Assembly: GCA_017405965.1 (NCBI GenBank)
Contig: JAFQZK010000004.1
Span: 62,001 to 126,000, forward strand
Direction of reading: 5' to 3'
Source of the DNA: Muribaculaceae bacterium
Lineage (GTDB): Bacteria > Bacteroidota > Bacteroidia > Bacteroidales > Muribaculaceae
Length of the DNA: 64,000 nt
Position numbers and translations under genes: made by a program. This document shows positions 35,776 through 43,915 of the stretch, piece by piece (positions within the stretch are counted from its first letter, which is position 1; each line of letters opens with the position of its first letter). The notes beneath the pieces were generated by a model. That model did no database searches. It was not told the origin of the DNA and saw nothing but the letters and a program-made list of their open reading frames with translations.

Positions 35776-37905
35776 TTAATTGTCTAAGATGGTACTGATC
35801 AACATGGTGACATCTGATACATTGATTTTTCCATCATGATTTATGTCAGCATTTTTAATTGTAACTAAAGATTCTTCATTAGTTAGAATAAAGCTAATCA
35901 AAGCCGTTACATCACTAATATTAATGAAGCCATCACTATTCAAATCGCCAAGCTCTGTATAGACTGTTACGAGACAGGTAGCAGGTATCGCAGTTCCATC
36001 AGTAGATCCGACTGTAATTGTTGTAGTTCCCTCTTTGATGCCAACAACCTGCACCTTACCATTCATAACCCTTGCAGCAGCCACTGTCGGCTCACTAGAG
36101 GTCACAGTAAACCCATCGGGCATGGATGGAGCAGACGGTGTGAGTGTCAACATATGGTTAGGAAGCAGCATCGCTTCTTGTTGGTCAAGTATTATTCGAT
36201 TGACAACTGAAACGTGGCAAATGGCTTGCATGCCGAAGCATGAAGCTATGATATCACACTCACCATAAGCAATGGCTGTCACTATGCCATTATCTACAAT
36301 AGCAACGGTCTTATCTGTTGAAATCCAATTAACATCTTTGTTAGAAGCATTATTAGGCTTAACAGTCGCTGTCAATTGAAATTGTTCTCCTAATTGTAAT
36401 TCGATATCATTCTCACTAACTACGATTTCTAAAGGTGCAATAGCATCACCTGATATGTTTTCAAAATTGCGCCAGCAAGGTGAAGTAAAATAGGCCGCTA
36501 ACGAAGAACTTGGCACATGCAGATTTGCAGAATAAATTGAAAACACTTCCTCGTTATAACAAGCAGGAGGTATGGGAGAGTAGCTATAAACTTCATGAAG
36601 AGCAGTACAACCAGAAAATGTTAATTGGCCAATTTCAGTAACGTGGTTGCCAATCTCAATACTTTTCAAATTGTTGCAATATCTGAATGCGTAATTACTA
36701 ATAACTGTGACAGAGTTTGGTATTGTGACATTGGTCAATTCAGTGCATAATCCAAATGCATACTCATTGATAGAGATAACAGAATTTGGGATAGTCACTT
36801 TGGTCAAGCCTTTACAGTTATAGAACGCTCCCCCTGCAATGCCTTTTGTGCCATTTTTTAATGTGATGTGTGATCCACTGGGCATAGTACCTTTATATTT
36901 GTAAGCGACCAAACCTGCATAGACTAAGCCATCGGATTGATTATTATACCATGGAGTACCATCAAATGCGAGACTTTCAATTGAGTTTACTGAGTTGGGA
37001 ATTACTATATTTGACAGGTTGCTGCAGCCCATAAATGCACCATAGTCAATAGATGATACTGAATTGGGAATATCTAAACTAGTTAAACTACTACAATTCC
37101 TAAAAGAATAAAATCCGATGGAAATGAGCGTATTAGGCAGCTCAATACTTGCTAAACTAGTACAGTTGTCGAACGCTTCGTTCGCAATACCTAGAGTGCT
37201 ATCTTGTAAAGTGATAGTTGCACCACTGGGCATATTTCCTTTATATTTATAGGCAATCCTGCCAGCATAAACTAAACCATCTGGTTGATTGTTATACCAT
37301 CCCGTCTTAGCAAAAGCGTCTCTGCATATGCGGATATGCGAATTGGGAAATACAATACTTGCTAGATTAGTACAGTTTTCGAATGCTTCGTAGCCAATGT
37401 ATCTTACTGAATTGGGAATTTCAATACTCGTAATGCCACTACAACCATAAAATGCCATGAGGTTAATCTTAGTGACAGAGTTACCAATTATGATGTTAGT
37501 TAGTCCATAACAACTCTCAAATGCATAGTTGTCAATCGTTGTCACTGAGTTGGGAATCTCTATGCTCTTCAAGCCTTTACAATTACAGAACGAAGAGTTT
37601 CCAATAGATATGACTGAGTTTGGAATAATTACACTTGTCAAACCACCACATCCATGAAATGCTTGATTACCTATGGCAGTAACAGGATAGGTTACTCCAT
37701 TATAAGTGACAGTTTCAGGAATAACAACCGAACCTGAATATTCATTTGAATATTCGGTACCATAAGATCCGCGACAAGAAACACTTGCATTAATGCCATA
37801 AATATTGTAGTAAATCCCATCGACTTCAAAGTCATGTGCTGCAGCAATTGTCGACAGCGATACAGCGGCTAACAACAAAGTGATGTTTTTGAGATAATTT
37901 TTCAT
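35776..37905 (-). CDS. BspA-like LRR protein with Ig-like domain and dockerin
   Basis: 709 residues. Signal peptide with LLLAAVSLSTIAAA, the same start as the larger LRR protein at 4.5-8.2 kb (HDFEVDGIYYNIYG), about 17 LRR_5 repeats (IPNSVxSIGxxAFxxC) to about residue 470, interrupted by two VYAGxVAYKYKGxMPSG units. A bacterial Ig-like (Big_2) domain follows at about 495-570 (VSENDIELQLGEQFQLTATV), a second Ig-like stretch, and a C-terminal dockerin-type pair (GDLNSDGFINISDVTALISF, DINHDGKINVSDVTMLIS). More AT-rich than comM beside it; the first cargo gene of the accessory island. Confidence 0.92.
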   Translation of the reverse strand: MKNYLKNITLLLAAVSLSTIAAAHDFEVDGIYYNIYGINASVSCRGSYGTEYSNEYSGSVVIPETVTYNGVTYPVTAIGNQAFHGCGGLTSVIIPNSVISIGNSSFCNCKGLKSIEIPNSVTTIDNYAFESCYGLTNIIIGNSVTKINLMAFYGCSGITSIEIPNSVRYIGYEAFENCTNLASIVFPNSHIRICRDAFAKTGWYNNQPDGLVYAGRIAYKYKGNMPSGATITLQDSTLGIANEAFDNCTSLASIELPNTLISIGFYSFRNCSSLTSLDIPNSVSSIDYGAFMGCSNLSNIVIPNSVNSIESLAFDGTPWYNNQSDGLVYAGLVAYKYKGTMPSGSHITLKNGTKGIAGGAFYNCKGLTKVTIPNSVISINEYAFGLCTELTNVTIPNSVTVISNYAFRYCNNLKSIEIGNHVTEIGQLTFSGCTALHEVYSYSPIPPACYNEEVFSIYSANLHVPSSSLAAYFTSPCWRNFENISGDAIAPLEIVVSENDIELQLGEQFQLTATVKPNNASNKDVNWISTDKTVAIVDNGIVTAIAYGECDIIASCFGMQAICHVSVVNRIILDQQEAMLLPNHMLTLTPSAPSMPDGFTVTSSEPTVAAARVMNGKVQVVGIKEGTTTITVGSTDGTAIPATCLVTVYTELGDLNSDGFINISDVTALISFILTNEESLVTIKNADINHDGKINVSDVTMLISTILDN

Positions 37906-37981
37906 GTCTTATCTGTTTAACCGGTTAATAATCTTACGATGTGATATAAAAAGTAGCGTAGGCTGCATTTTCTGCCACGCT

Positions 37982-38115
37982 TTGTAGTCTGACGATCGTG
38001 AGAATAACCTTGAACGCAAAAGGGGATAAAAAGGACTGTCCACTCCGCAACGCGGAAGCTGTCTTGCATTAATCTTGAGTTCGTTTGAAAGTTTCTCACG
38101 TTTTCAGACTACAAG
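37982..38115. repeat. inverted-repeat element upstream of the LRR gene
   Basis: Left arm 37982-38004 (TTGTAGTCTGA, CGAT, CGTGAGAA) and right arm 38093-38114 form an imperfect inverted repeat sharing TTGTAGTCTGA and CGTGAGAA. Between them is a small perfect hairpin (TCCGC aac GCGGA, 38043-38056). It could be a MITE-like repeat or a structured RNA leader of the LRR gene, whose start is 77 bases away on the minus strand. A 60-codon minus-strand frame across it is probably not a gene. Confidence 0.55.
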
Positions 38116-38189
38116 AATGAGCATAACGCTTCTTGTTTCCAAAATGTTATGGATTTACCAGTAATCCACTCGCAAATTTCGTCATTATT

Positions 38190-38221
38190 TTTGATTCATG
38201 CAATAATTACGAGTATCTTTG
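38190..38221 (+). promoter_or_regulatory. promoter of island membrane gene
   Basis: TTTG at 38190-38193, 20-base spacer, TATCTTTG at 38214-38221: a near-perfect Bacteroidetes promoter. Confidence 0.75.
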
Positions 38222-38288
38222 TAGTCAGAATTCTTTCATCGTAAAAACTCATAATATTATGATTATTTAGCAAGTAATTAGTATAGCT

Positions 38289-38834
38289 ATGAATTCATCT
38301 AATGTGTTTGGAAGAATATTATTACCAACAATAATGTTTTCGTTGGTCCTTTTGATAGTTCTAATTTTGGTTTTTATAAAGTTGCCAGTTGACCAAGCCG
38401 AAAAAATGGGATCGTTTCTAAGTGGCATCACATCTGTAGGACTTATCTGTATTTCTGTGGGTTCTATTTATGCAACGATTTTTGTAGCTAAGTCAATTAA
38501 TGACTTGTCAACAGAAACTAGGCGTGAAGATGAATATTCAGAGAGAATGATCAATGTAATGCAAAAAATGTTAGATGCTGATACGTTACTTCGTGATGCA
38601 ATTGATAAGGACAGAGGTAATCATTTTCATGACTTTGAAAGGGAGAGAACTATTAAAGATTTAATAATTCAACAAAAATCTTATTCCTTATTCCTAAAAT
38701 ATTACTGTTCTAAACATCCAAAAAGTTTTAATGGTCTAAATAATGATATAGATTTGTTTATTAAGAATCCAGCAAATTCAAATGTATTAATTAGAATTGT
38801 TAATAAAGCAATGTATAATTTGCTAAATGTATGA
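38289..38834 (+). CDS. hypothetical AT-rich membrane protein
   Basis: 181 residues; two hydrophobic helices (about 9-31 and 43-68), then a charged helical C-terminal domain (about 75-181) predicted to face the cytoplasm. No family recognised. The gene is strikingly AT-rich compared with the comM and acyl-CoA ligase genes, has its own strong promoter, and is followed by a fragment of comM. Two-TM proteins with long soluble tails occur in phage-defence loci, but nothing here proves that. Confidence 0.7.
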   Translation: MNSSNVFGRILLPTIMFSLVLLIVLILVFIKLPVDQAEKMGSFLSGITSVGLICISVGSIYATIFVAKSINDLSTETRREDEYSERMINVMQKMLDADTLLRDAIDKDRGNHFHDFERERTIKDLIIQQKSYSLFLKYYCSKHPKSFNGLNNDIDLFIKNPANSNVLIRIVNKAMYNLLNV

Positions 38835-38846
38835 AATAATGAGGTT

Positions 38847-39158
38847 TTGATGGCTTTATGGCTGATTGTGAGGCTGTTGCAATGGGGCAAGTTCTTCCGC
38901 TTGGATGAGTTACCTGAATTTTCGAGAAGTGTGCTTGAGGTGATGCGCCAACCGCTGGAAGACAGGATAATAAGTATCAGTAGGGCGAAATATTCGACCG
39001 AATATCCCGCGTCGTTCATGCTGGTGGCTTCGATGAATCCGTGCCCGTGCGGGTACTATGGGCACCCCAAGAAGAAATGCGTCTGCAACGAATACCAGCG
39101 CACGCACTATATTTTCGAGTGCCAAGTCGATGTGATTTTTTGGACTTTTAGCACTTGA
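38847..39158 (+). pseudogene. partial comM copy A
   Basis: Bases 38881-39112 match intact comM 35041-35268. From LDELPEF to RTHY, 69 of 70 residues are identical (N to S at one site), while the DNA differs at many third codon positions. The match breaks abruptly after CACTATAT, where foreign sequence follows. The N-terminal half of comM, including Walker A, is absent. An ATG frame of 103 codons reads through it. Synonymous divergence shows it did not arise by recent tandem duplication of the neighbouring copy. Confidence 0.85.
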
Positions 39159-39207
39159 ATCTATATAAAAGTGCCAAATCGGTGAGATTTTCCATTGTTT
39201 TGGCACT
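39118..39207 (+). promoter_or_regulatory. tandem operator-like repeats before the ATPase gene
   Basis: Two similar 24-base units (AGTGCCAAgTCGaTGtGATTTT at 39118 and AGTGCCAAaTCGgTGaGATTTT at 39170) are 52 bases apart. The second is closed by TTTGGCACT (39199-39207), forming a 9-bp inverted repeat. The closing arm overlaps the likely -33 region of the promoter whose -7 is 39226-39233, so a repressor could act here, perhaps the product itself. Confidence 0.55.
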
Positions 39208-39225
39208 CAAATAAAATAATTCTCT

Positions 39226-39233
39226 TATCTTTG
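39226..39233 (+). promoter_or_regulatory. -7 element of ATPase gene
   Basis: TATCTTTG; TTTG at 39199-39202 lies 23 bases upstream and inside the inverted repeat. The ATG follows about 30 bases later. Confidence 0.6.
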
Positions 39234-39262
39234 CGTCCAGATTATAACCACATTAAGAGGAA

Positions 39263-40708
39263 ATGGAACAGATAATCATTGGCAGACAGGAGGAGATTGG
39301 GCGCTTGAACAAGTATGCCAAGAGCAATCAAGCAGAGTTTGTTGCAATCTATGGACGCCGACGTGTTGGCAAGACCTATCTGGTCAATCATGTATTCAAG
39401 GGGCGCTTGGCATTCTCGATGACAGGTATCATCGGAGGAAAGAAGGATGCTCAGTTACAAGCATTTGTCGATGCCATGGACATCTATGGCAACCCAATTT
39501 CTCAGCCTGATAATTGGCAGGAGGCTTTTAGGCTTTTGCGTCATTTTCTTGAAAGTCGCCTCGTAAAGGATAGCCCATGTATCGTGTTTATAGATGAATT
39601 GCCGTGCTTTGACACTCGCAAATCGGGCTTCACAAGGTCGCTGGGACATTTCTGGAACAGTTGGGCTTCGCTGCAGCCGCAGATGATGCTGATTGTCTGT
39701 GGGTCAGCTACGTCATGGATGATGGAGAATGTCATTGACGATCATGGCGGGCTGCACAACCGCATTACTCATGAGATTCATTTGAGGGAGTTTACCTTGA
39801 GAGAAGAGGAGGAATACCTTGCCTACCGTGGATTCCATTGGGATAGGGATCTGGTGTTGCAGACCTATATGGTCATGGGAGGCATACCCTATTATCTTAG
39901 TCTGCTGGATACCGACATGAGCCTTGCCCAAAATATCGACAAGCTATTCTTTGATCCCGACGGAGAGATGTATCGCGAGTTTGACAGGCTTTACAAGACC
40001 TTATTCTCGTCCCCCGATCCATATATAGCCATTGTTGTAGAGCTCTTCAAGAAGAAAAAAGGCCTAACGCGAACCGAAGTTACCCAAGTTGTTGGTGTCG
40101 ATTCCAATGGACGACTAACCAAATTACTGCACAATCTTGTTGACTGTGACTTGGTACGTTTCTATCCTGTCAAAGAAAAGAAGTTATCCACCCGCAATGG
40201 ACTGTATCAACTGGTGGACTTCTTTTCATTGTTCTATCTGCAATTCATGCGGGGAGTCAACAATGACAACCAATACTGGACCAAGAACCTACACACTCCC
40301 AAAATTTCGACATGGAAGGGCCTCACTTTTGAGAAGGTCTGCATGACCCACATGCCGCAGATCAAGCACGCGCTAGGTATCGATGGCATCAGCACTACAT
40401 TCTACTCCTGGAGAGCTACTGATGCTGATGGTCAAAGCAGAAATCAGGGCAATGCTCAAATCGACATTGTCATTGACCGTGCTGACCAGATGACCAATAT
40501 ATGCGAGGCAAAATACAGCGAACTGCCCTATGCTATTGATAAGGAGGAGTTCGATAAATTCATGAATCGGATGATGCGGTTTAAACAGAGCACCAATCAT
40601 CGTGGTGGTCTGATACCCACTTTTATCGCATCGGCTGGACTCCAACACAACGGTTATTCAGAGCGCCTCGGTGCTAAAACAATTGACCTTAACGACCTAT
40701 TCGTGTAG
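39263..40708 (+). CDS. ATPase with C-terminal DUF234 (PD-(D/E)XK-like) domain
   Basis: 481 residues. An N-terminal archaeal-type STAND-like ATPase domain has Walker A YGRRRVGKTYLV (Lys 37) and Walker B CIVFIDELPCFD (about 107-118). Further parts are an arginine-rich middle, a winged-helix-like segment (about 270-320, KKKGLTRTEVTQVVGVDSNG) and a C-terminal DUF234 domain in which QIDIVID (about 400) and ICEAKY (about 413) give a nuclease-like D...ExK. This family is widespread in archaea and Bacteroidetes, usually multi-copy and uncharacterised. Here it is flanked on both sides by direct partial copies of comM and preceded by operator-like repeats. A role in defence or selfish maintenance is inference. 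Confidence 0.88.
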   Translation: MEQIIIGRQEEIGRLNKYAKSNQAEFVAIYGRRRVGKTYLVNHVFKGRLAFSMTGIIGGKKDAQLQAFVDAMDIYGNPISQPDNWQEAFRLLRHFLESRLVKDSPCIVFIDELPCFDTRKSGFTRSLGHFWNSWASLQPQMMLIVCGSATSWMMENVIDDHGGLHNRITHEIHLREFTLREEEEYLAYRGFHWDRDLVLQTYMVMGGIPYYLSLLDTDMSLAQNIDKLFFDPDGEMYREFDRLYKTLFSSPDPYIAIVVELFKKKKGLTRTEVTQVVGVDSNGRLTKLLHNLVDCDLVRFYPVKEKKLSTRNGLYQLVDFFSLFYLQFMRGVNNDNQYWTKNLHTPKISTWKGLTFEKVCMTHMPQIKHALGIDGISTTFYSWRATDADGQSRNQGNAQIDIVIDRADQMTNICEAKYSELPYAIDKEEFDKFMNRMMRFKQSTNHRGGLIPTFIASAGLQHNGYSERLGAKTIDLNDLFV

Positions 40709-40740
40709 TGATTTGATGTCTTTTGCGTTGGTTGTCAATG

Positions 40741-41072
40741 CAATGGCACCATTTCTTCCGCTTGGATGAGCTACCTGAATTCAATCGCTCGGTGCTGGAG
40801 GTGATGCGGCAGCCGCTGGAGGACAGGATAATAAGTATCAGTAGGGAAAATTACTCGACCTAATACCCCGCGTCGTTTATGCTGGTGGCGAGTATGAATC
40901 CCAGCCCGTGCTCCCGTCAAACAACTGTGACAACAAAGCATCAACTGGAACATCTTTCTAGCTAACAACAGATTCATCTGAGTTTTCTAATGGGCATCCA
41001 CGCACAGGGCACCGCCGACGTCCTCAACCACCACAACATGGCTCGACATCAGGTGCTCGGCGACCTCGACGG
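40741..41072 (+). pseudogene. degenerate comM copies B and C
   Basis: Bases 40741-40911 match the same comM segment as copy A. They share with A the unusual lead-in TTCTTCCGCTTGGATGAG, absent from intact comM. A TAA stop (40861) replaces the Glu codon of YSTEYP, and homology is lost after NPSPC. Bases about 41004-41072 match comM 35600-35660 (GGCACCGCCGACGTCCTC), the extreme 3' part, so the middle has been deleted. The rest of 40709-41216 shows no gene. Confidence 0.8.
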
Positions 41073-41216
41073 CTCAGCTGGGGGTGGTGGAACGATTTTT
41101 GCAGTGTGTTAAGTAACATGGTGAATATAATGAGGTGTTGCATGATAGGCTTTAATAAGAGGTTCTGACCTTCAGGCGACATTGAAAATGGATTAAAGGG
41201 ACCTGGCAATAGTATT

Positions 41217-41900
41217 ATGAAACGAGAAGAAACATATATTCCTTACAAGGAAAGAACTCCAAAGGAGTTGTGCCGGGACATCAATCTTAAGGCCGAGAGA
41301 TTGTTTCTCAAGAATGATAAGTATGGCCTGCTCTTTTTCGCTTTGGCTTTCTTAGGGCTTGTGGCTCTGCACTTGTACTACACGACGTATGTGTATGTGT
41401 GGCTAGGGTTCTTAGTGGTAGGACTCATCTTGGCCGGGGGCTTAGTTTTCTTCAAGACCTATTCTTCCAAGAATGACAAGTTTCGTCGGGTCATTTGGTC
41501 TGTAGCTCTCTTCGTGTGTATAGTTATGGAATGGCAAGAAAAGACATCTGTGAATTGGCTGTCAGGTGCCATTATAGTGGGGACAATCGTCGTGGTGATC
41601 GCTGTCTTCTTCAAAATCAATCAAAGAATGGTCAACGACATGAATCTCGCCCCAAACCCCAAGCGGCTTCTTCCTATTGCCAAAAGGCTGAAAAAAAGTT
41701 TCCAGTTGAGAAATTTCATTTGCCTTGTTCTTCTACTGTGCCTTCCTTTCCTGACCATCGATGATATTCTTGATGGATGGGTATTAGGATATTTGATCAT
41801 TATCTTTCTGATCTGCGCTCTTTTCGGTAACCGGGATTTCTGGATTGATTCCTCATTCAATGAAGACCTGGATGAATTGGAGTTCAGATTCGAAGAATGA
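41217..41900 (+). CDS. hypothetical polytopic membrane protein
   Basis: 227 residues. A charged N-terminus (about 36 residues) is followed by five or six hydrophobic helices between about 38 and 205 and an acidic tail (NEDLDELEFRFEE). No family recognised. It is the last gene of the accessory island and ends directly before a perfect bidirectional terminator. No promoter motif is obvious upstream, where decayed comM sequence ends about 145 bases away. Confidence 0.72.
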   Translation: MKREETYIPYKERTPKELCRDINLKAERLFLKNDKYGLLFFALAFLGLVALHLYYTTYVYVWLGFLVVGLILAGGLVFFKTYSSKNDKFRRVIWSVALFVCIVMEWQEKTSVNWLSGAIIVGTIVVVIAVFFKINQRMVNDMNLAPNPKRLLPIAKRLKKSFQLRNFICLVLLLCLPFLTIDDILDGWVLGYLIIIFLICALFGNRDFWIDSSFNEDLDELEFRFEE

Positions 41901-41942
41901 GTTCAGGGCTTAGGTTAGTTTGAATTAACCTAAGCCCTGAAC
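41901..41942. terminator. bidirectional terminator
   Basis: Perfect 17-bp stem (41901-41917 with 41926-41942) with an 8-base loop between convergent genes. Confidence 0.85.
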
Positions 41943-41963
41943 CATAATAAAACTTGAATATCT

Positions 41964-43583
41964 TTATTTGTAAAGGAAGCGTTTGATGGTCCTCTTGGGT
42001 GTTTTCTCGAAGGGGGCGTCCATCATTTCCACTTTGGCGATCTTGCTGTAGTTGGGCAGGGACTTGTTGGCGGCCTCACGGATGAGTGCGGGTACGTTGG
42101 CCTTTGTCGCCTCGTCCATGTCTTCGGGCAGTTCAGAATATACCAGCGCCGTGATCTTGCCGTCGCGGTCCACAACAAGGCATTCCTCGACATACTGGCA
42201 GTTGGCCAGCACGGCCTCCACTTCCTCGGGGTAGATGTTCTGGCCCGACGAGTTGAGGATCATCGACTTGATGCGGCCGCGGATGAAGATGTTGCCTTTC
42301 TCGTCGATGATGCCCAGGTCGCCTGTGCGGAACCATCCGTCCTCGGTGAAAGCGGCTTCTGTGGCCTCGGGATTCTTGTAGTAGCCTGTCGTCAGGTTGC
42401 GGCCACGGACCTGGATCTCGCCGGGGATGTGATGCGGATCCTCGGAGTCGATGCGGAGTTCGTGCACCGGCTTACCGCAGGAGCCCGGCACAAACTTAGT
42501 CCACCATTCATAGCCCAAGAGCGGGCAGGCTTCGGTCATGCCGTAGCCCACGGTATAGGGCAGACGCATCTTCTTGAAGCAACGTTCGGCCTCGGGATTC
42601 AGCGCCGCGCCACCCATGATGAAGCATCGCACACCACCGCCGAATGACTCTATCAATCTCTTGCGGGCTGCCCGATAGATCAACTTGTTCAGGCCGGGAA
42701 TCGTCAACACGGTTTTCGCCCTCTCCAACGCGGGTTTGATGGCATTGGCGTAGATCTTCTCCATGACCAGCGGTACAGTGACCACCATGTAGGGCTTGAT
42801 GTTCTGCATCGCCTTGAGCAGCGTGGTGGGCGACGGCGTTTTGCCGAGGAAATACACGGTGACGCCATCGACGTTGGGATGGATGAACTCAATGGCCAGT
42901 CCGTACATGTGAGCCAAGGGCAGCATCGAAACGATGGTTTCGCCGGGGCGGTTCGGGAAATGAGAGTTGGCGAAATCGTCGGTGTCCGACATGGCATTAT
43001 AGGTGAGCATCACCCCCTTGGGGTTGCCCGTGGTGCCCGAGGTGTAGTTGATGATGGCCAGATCGTCGCCATTATCGTCGGGGTAGGACACCTGCTCGGG
43101 GTACATGCCATGAGGATGCTGTTGAGCGAAAGCCTTCTTGCGGTTCTCCCAACATTCAGCCATCTCCTTGTCCTGGGACCAAAGCACATTGGCGTCCTTG
43201 AGATTGATAGCCACCTTCAGGTTGGGCATGTCTTCGGGCTTCTGCTTGGCCCAGATGTCGTCGTCAACAAAAAGCACAACACTGTCCGAGTGGTTCGTCA
43301 GGATAGAAACCGTGTCGGGGTGAAAGTCAGCCAGGAGCGGAACAGCCACACAGCCATTCACATTGATGCCCCAGAAGGTCATCGCCCACCGGGCGCAATT
43401 GCGTCCGCACAGGGCGATTTTGTCCCCCTTGCCGATGCCTGCCATGGAGAAAAAGATACGGAACTGCTCAACGTTCGTTGCCAGATTAGCATAGGAAAAA
43501 GTGTCGCCATTGTAATCGCACAGGGCGTTTTGCGTCCAATGCTTGCGTACAGTGTCCTCTAGATTCTTAAGATAGTGCCTCAT
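41964..43583 (-). CDS. long-chain acyl-CoA ligase (AMP-binding enzyme)
   Basis: 539 residues of the adenylate-forming family. ATP-binding motif NYTSGTTGNPKGVML near 185, VGYGMTEACPLLGY near 345, TGDLGIIDEKGNIFIRGR near 425-445 and a C-terminal lysine region (FEKTPKRTIKRFLYK) with the usual catalytic lysine. It activates a fatty acid to acyl-AMP and then acyl-CoA; chain length cannot be read. A -7 element on the minus strand (CAAAGGTA on plus, 43631-43638) lies upstream. Confidence 0.93.
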   Translation of the reverse strand: MRHYLKNLEDTVRKHWTQNALCDYNGDTFSYANLATNVEQFRIFFSMAGIGKGDKIALCGRNCARWAMTFWGINVNGCVAVPLLADFHPDTVSILTNHSDSVVLFVDDDIWAKQKPEDMPNLKVAINLKDANVLWSQDKEMAECWENRKKAFAQQHPHGMYPEQVSYPDDNGDDLAIINYTSGTTGNPKGVMLTYNAMSDTDDFANSHFPNRPGETIVSMLPLAHMYGLAIEFIHPNVDGVTVYFLGKTPSPTTLLKAMQNIKPYMVVTVPLVMEKIYANAIKPALERAKTVLTIPGLNKLIYRAARKRLIESFGGGVRCFIMGGAALNPEAERCFKKMRLPYTVGYGMTEACPLLGYEWWTKFVPGSCGKPVHELRIDSEDPHHIPGEIQVRGRNLTTGYYKNPEATEAAFTEDGWFRTGDLGIIDEKGNIFIRGRIKSMILNSSGQNIYPEEVEAVLANCQYVEECLVVDRDGKITALVYSELPEDMDEATKANVPALIREAANKSLPNYSKIAKVEMMDAPFEKTPKRTIKRFLYK

Positions 43584-43915
43584 ATTCTTCTAGTTTTTTC
43601 AATTCTATATGCCAATTCATCTAATTATCACAAAGGTACAACAAATCATTGAAACATTGCTTATTAATGACTGAAAATTTTGTATTTATAATTGAATTTG
43701 CATATCCTTGCCCTATGGTCATGGCCATAGCGACCTGATCCGATGGCTCATACATCCACGACAACCGGTTGCCCCGAGAAGTGCGAGAAGCAACCGGTAT
43801 TGAGTTGATAATCGGGCGATAATTTGGCTAATTTTGGAAAAACTTTTAACTTTGTGGCTCTTTCCTAGTCTAAGGGATACAAAACGTGAGAAAAAACAAA
43901 CAAGGAGATAAGATT
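43584..43915. other. divergent intergenic region
   Basis: Holds the -7 element of the acyl-CoA ligase (minus, 43631-43638) and the promoter of the beta-flower gene (plus, 43823-43854). No coding frame or further structure is convincing. Confidence 0.5.
43823..43854 (+). promoter_or_regulatory. promoter of the repeat-protein gene
   Basis: TTTG at 43823-43826, 20-base spacer, TAACTTTG at 43847-43854; perfect consensus. Confidence 0.75.

Noticed and set aside
37917-38099. 60-codon minus-strand frame before the LRR gene
   Set aside because: Lies across the inverted-repeat element; more likely a repeat or RNA than a protein.
34145-41900. Integrative element with integrase
   Set aside because: No integrase, transposase or relaxase frame is present in the interval and no terminal direct repeats beyond the comM fragments were found.
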